A stretch of DNA of 5,487 nt from an uncultured Oscillibacter sp. (lineage in GTDB: Bacteria; Bacillota; Clostridia; Oscillospirales; Oscillospiraceae), in NCBI GenBank assembly GCA_904393855.1, contig CAJFNE010000210.1:1-5487 (forward strand). Direction: 5' to 3'. Made by a program: the position numbers and the translations under genes. The notes under the pieces are model-generated. The model worked only from the letters and a program-made list of their open reading frames with translations. It made no database searches and was not told the origin of the DNA. Below, in pieces: positions 4,561 to 5,487 of the stretch. The first letter of the stretch is position 1, and each line of letters begins with the position of its first letter.

Positions 4561-5487
4561 TCAATCCGGCAGGAGGGCCTGGGAGGTGCGGAAGCCTTCC
4601 CCGGCAGCCCGTGGGACATTGAGATCCAGCAGGTTCAGCAGATGCTGGACATCTGCCGCGGAGGCGGCGCAGCCCTTGAGACGCTCCGGTGCCGTCCAAT
4701 TCACGCTGTAGGAGGCATGGTAGGCATCCACCCAGCCGGGCAGCTCCGCCTCCGCCTCTTCCAGCGTCATGCTGCCGGTCTGGGCGGTGCCGGCGGTGTC
4801 CATGTAGGTCCACTGGACCTGCCCCAGATTGTCCACCAGGGCCAGCAGCAGGGGTGAAAGTGCCTCCATCCGCCGGTTGACGGCCTCCGCCGCGCCGGAG
4901 ATATGGGCGGTCACGTCCGAGAAGTGGAGCGTCAGGCCGTAGGGCTCCGCGGCGGTCTGGAGACTGATGGTGTAGTCGTACTCACTGGGGCCGTACCAGG
5001 TGTCCAGGGCCGCCAGCAGCCGCCCCACGGCGGAGGCGTCCCCCACATAGGGGGTCCTGGCCTCATAGACAGCCCGGGCATAGCGGGTGATCTCCACGCC
5101 GTCCTGCCAGATCAGCTTCCCGCAGAGGTATACCTCTTTCAGTCCCTCCAGGGGGATGCCGAGTTCCCCATAGGCGGTGGGGTGGATGGGAGAGACGATT
5201 CCCTCCCGGGCGGTGATCCGGGCGGTGCCGTTTTCCACCTCCGTGTCCCAGCCCCACCAGGCGTTGGCCGAGGCGCCCGAGGTGACTTCCACCCGCAGCA
5301 TATCCCCCTCCGTCCAGGTCCGGGCCGCCATGGTGTCCGCCGAGGCAGGGGAGCCGATCAGAAAGACCTTGGCCAGGATCGCCCCGATCACCACCAGCAG
5401 CGTGAGAAGCACCGCCAGAACCACCCGCTTGCCGCTGCGCCGCTTCACTTTCTTCAAATAGTCCACCTCCCGGGCCTCCTCCTCGGA
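4561..5487 (-). CDS. DUF4825 membrane protein, probable zf-HC2/anti-sigma-like (5' end beyond right edge)
   Basis: Counting from the Val/GTG codon at 5466, the protein has a basic stretch (KKVKRRSGKR, 5-14), one membrane helix (about 14-37) and an extracytoplasmic region of about 260 aa. That region contains the DUF4825 signature: TPYVGDASAVGRLL (138-151), LQTAAEPYGLTLHF (169-182) and VDNLGQVQWTY (211-221). The C-terminal part (DVQHLLNLLDL) is helical. The frame stays open to the window edge (SEEEARE precedes Val), and 'EVDYLKKVKRR' resembles the linker after an N-terminal zf-HC2 zinc finger in clostridial anti-sigma-like proteins. I therefore mark it partial. If it starts inside the window, GTG 5466 (8 nt after GAGGAGGAGG) or TTG 5457 (8 nt after GGGAGG) are options, but the purine run is also just Glu codons. 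An ECF sigma gene might lie upstream, outside the window. DUF4825 has no known biochemical role. Confidence 0.78.
   Translation of the reverse strand, partial: SEEEAREVDYLKKVKRRSGKRVVLAVLLTLLVVIGAILAKVFLIGSPASADTMAARTWTEGDMLRVEVTSGASANAWWGWDTEVENGTARITAREGIVSPIHPTAYGELGIPLEGLKEVYLCGKLIWQDGVEITRYARAVYEARTPYVGDASAVGRLLAALDTWYGPSEYDYTISLQTAAEPYGLTLHFSDVTAHISGAAEAVNRRMEALSPLLLALVDNLGQVQWTYMDTAGTAQTGSMTLEEAEAELPGWVDAYHASYSVNWTAPERLKGCAASAADVQHLLNLLDLNVPRAAGEGFRTSQALLPD

Noticed and set aside
1..5487. CRISPR array, insertion sequence, tRNA or phage genes
   Set aside because: No regularly spaced repeats, transposase motifs, terminal inverted repeats or cloverleaf-like sequences were seen on either strand.

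Overview
The window is GC-rich with compact, bacterial-style genes. Several features suggest a high-GC anaerobic member of the Clostridia, most like the gut Oscillospiraceae (Flavonifractor / Lawsonibacter / Oscillibacter type). These are a ferredoxin-rich monomeric [FeFe] hydrogenase, DUF4340 and DUF4825 membrane-anchored proteins, an AEC transporter, strong GGAGG ribosome binding sites and sigma-A type promoters. The placement is inferred from gene content and protein style, not from a database search.

Layout, left to right. (1) 1-527, minus strand: an OmpR-family response regulator that runs off the left edge. (2) 551-1564, minus: a membrane-anchored DUF4340 protein with two internal repeats. 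It lies 23 nt upstream of the regulator and is probably its operon partner. (3) 1565-1890: a divergent intergenic region with two back-to-back promoters, each TTGCAA-17 bp-TATAAT, separated by AT-rich DNA that holds TCTGAA direct repeats. (4) 1891-3358, plus: a monomeric (group B-like) [FeFe] hydrogenase, broken near 2815-2818 by a frame change together with loss of about 16 residues. (5) 3374-3418: a palindromic, apparently bidirectional terminator between convergent genes. (6) 3439-4365, minus: an AEC (auxin efflux carrier) family permease with its own putative promoter. (7) 4459-4538: an inverted repeat and an intrinsic terminator. (8) 4561-5487, minus: a single-pass membrane protein with a DUF4825 ectodomain, probably the C-terminal part of a zf-HC2/anti-sigma-like protein whose start lies beyond the right edge.

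There are three or four transcription units: DUF4340 plus response regulator; the hydrogenase alone; the AEC permease alone; and the DUF4825 protein as the last gene of a unit entering from the right. No gene pair points clearly to one pathway. The regulator and DUF4340 protein look like an envelope-sensing or signalling unit, and the hydrogenase belongs to fermentative redox metabolism. I see no mobile element, CRISPR array, tRNA or rRNA. I did not find a convincing new multi-gene system. The most notable item is the damaged hydrogenase, which is either a very recent mutation or an assembly error.
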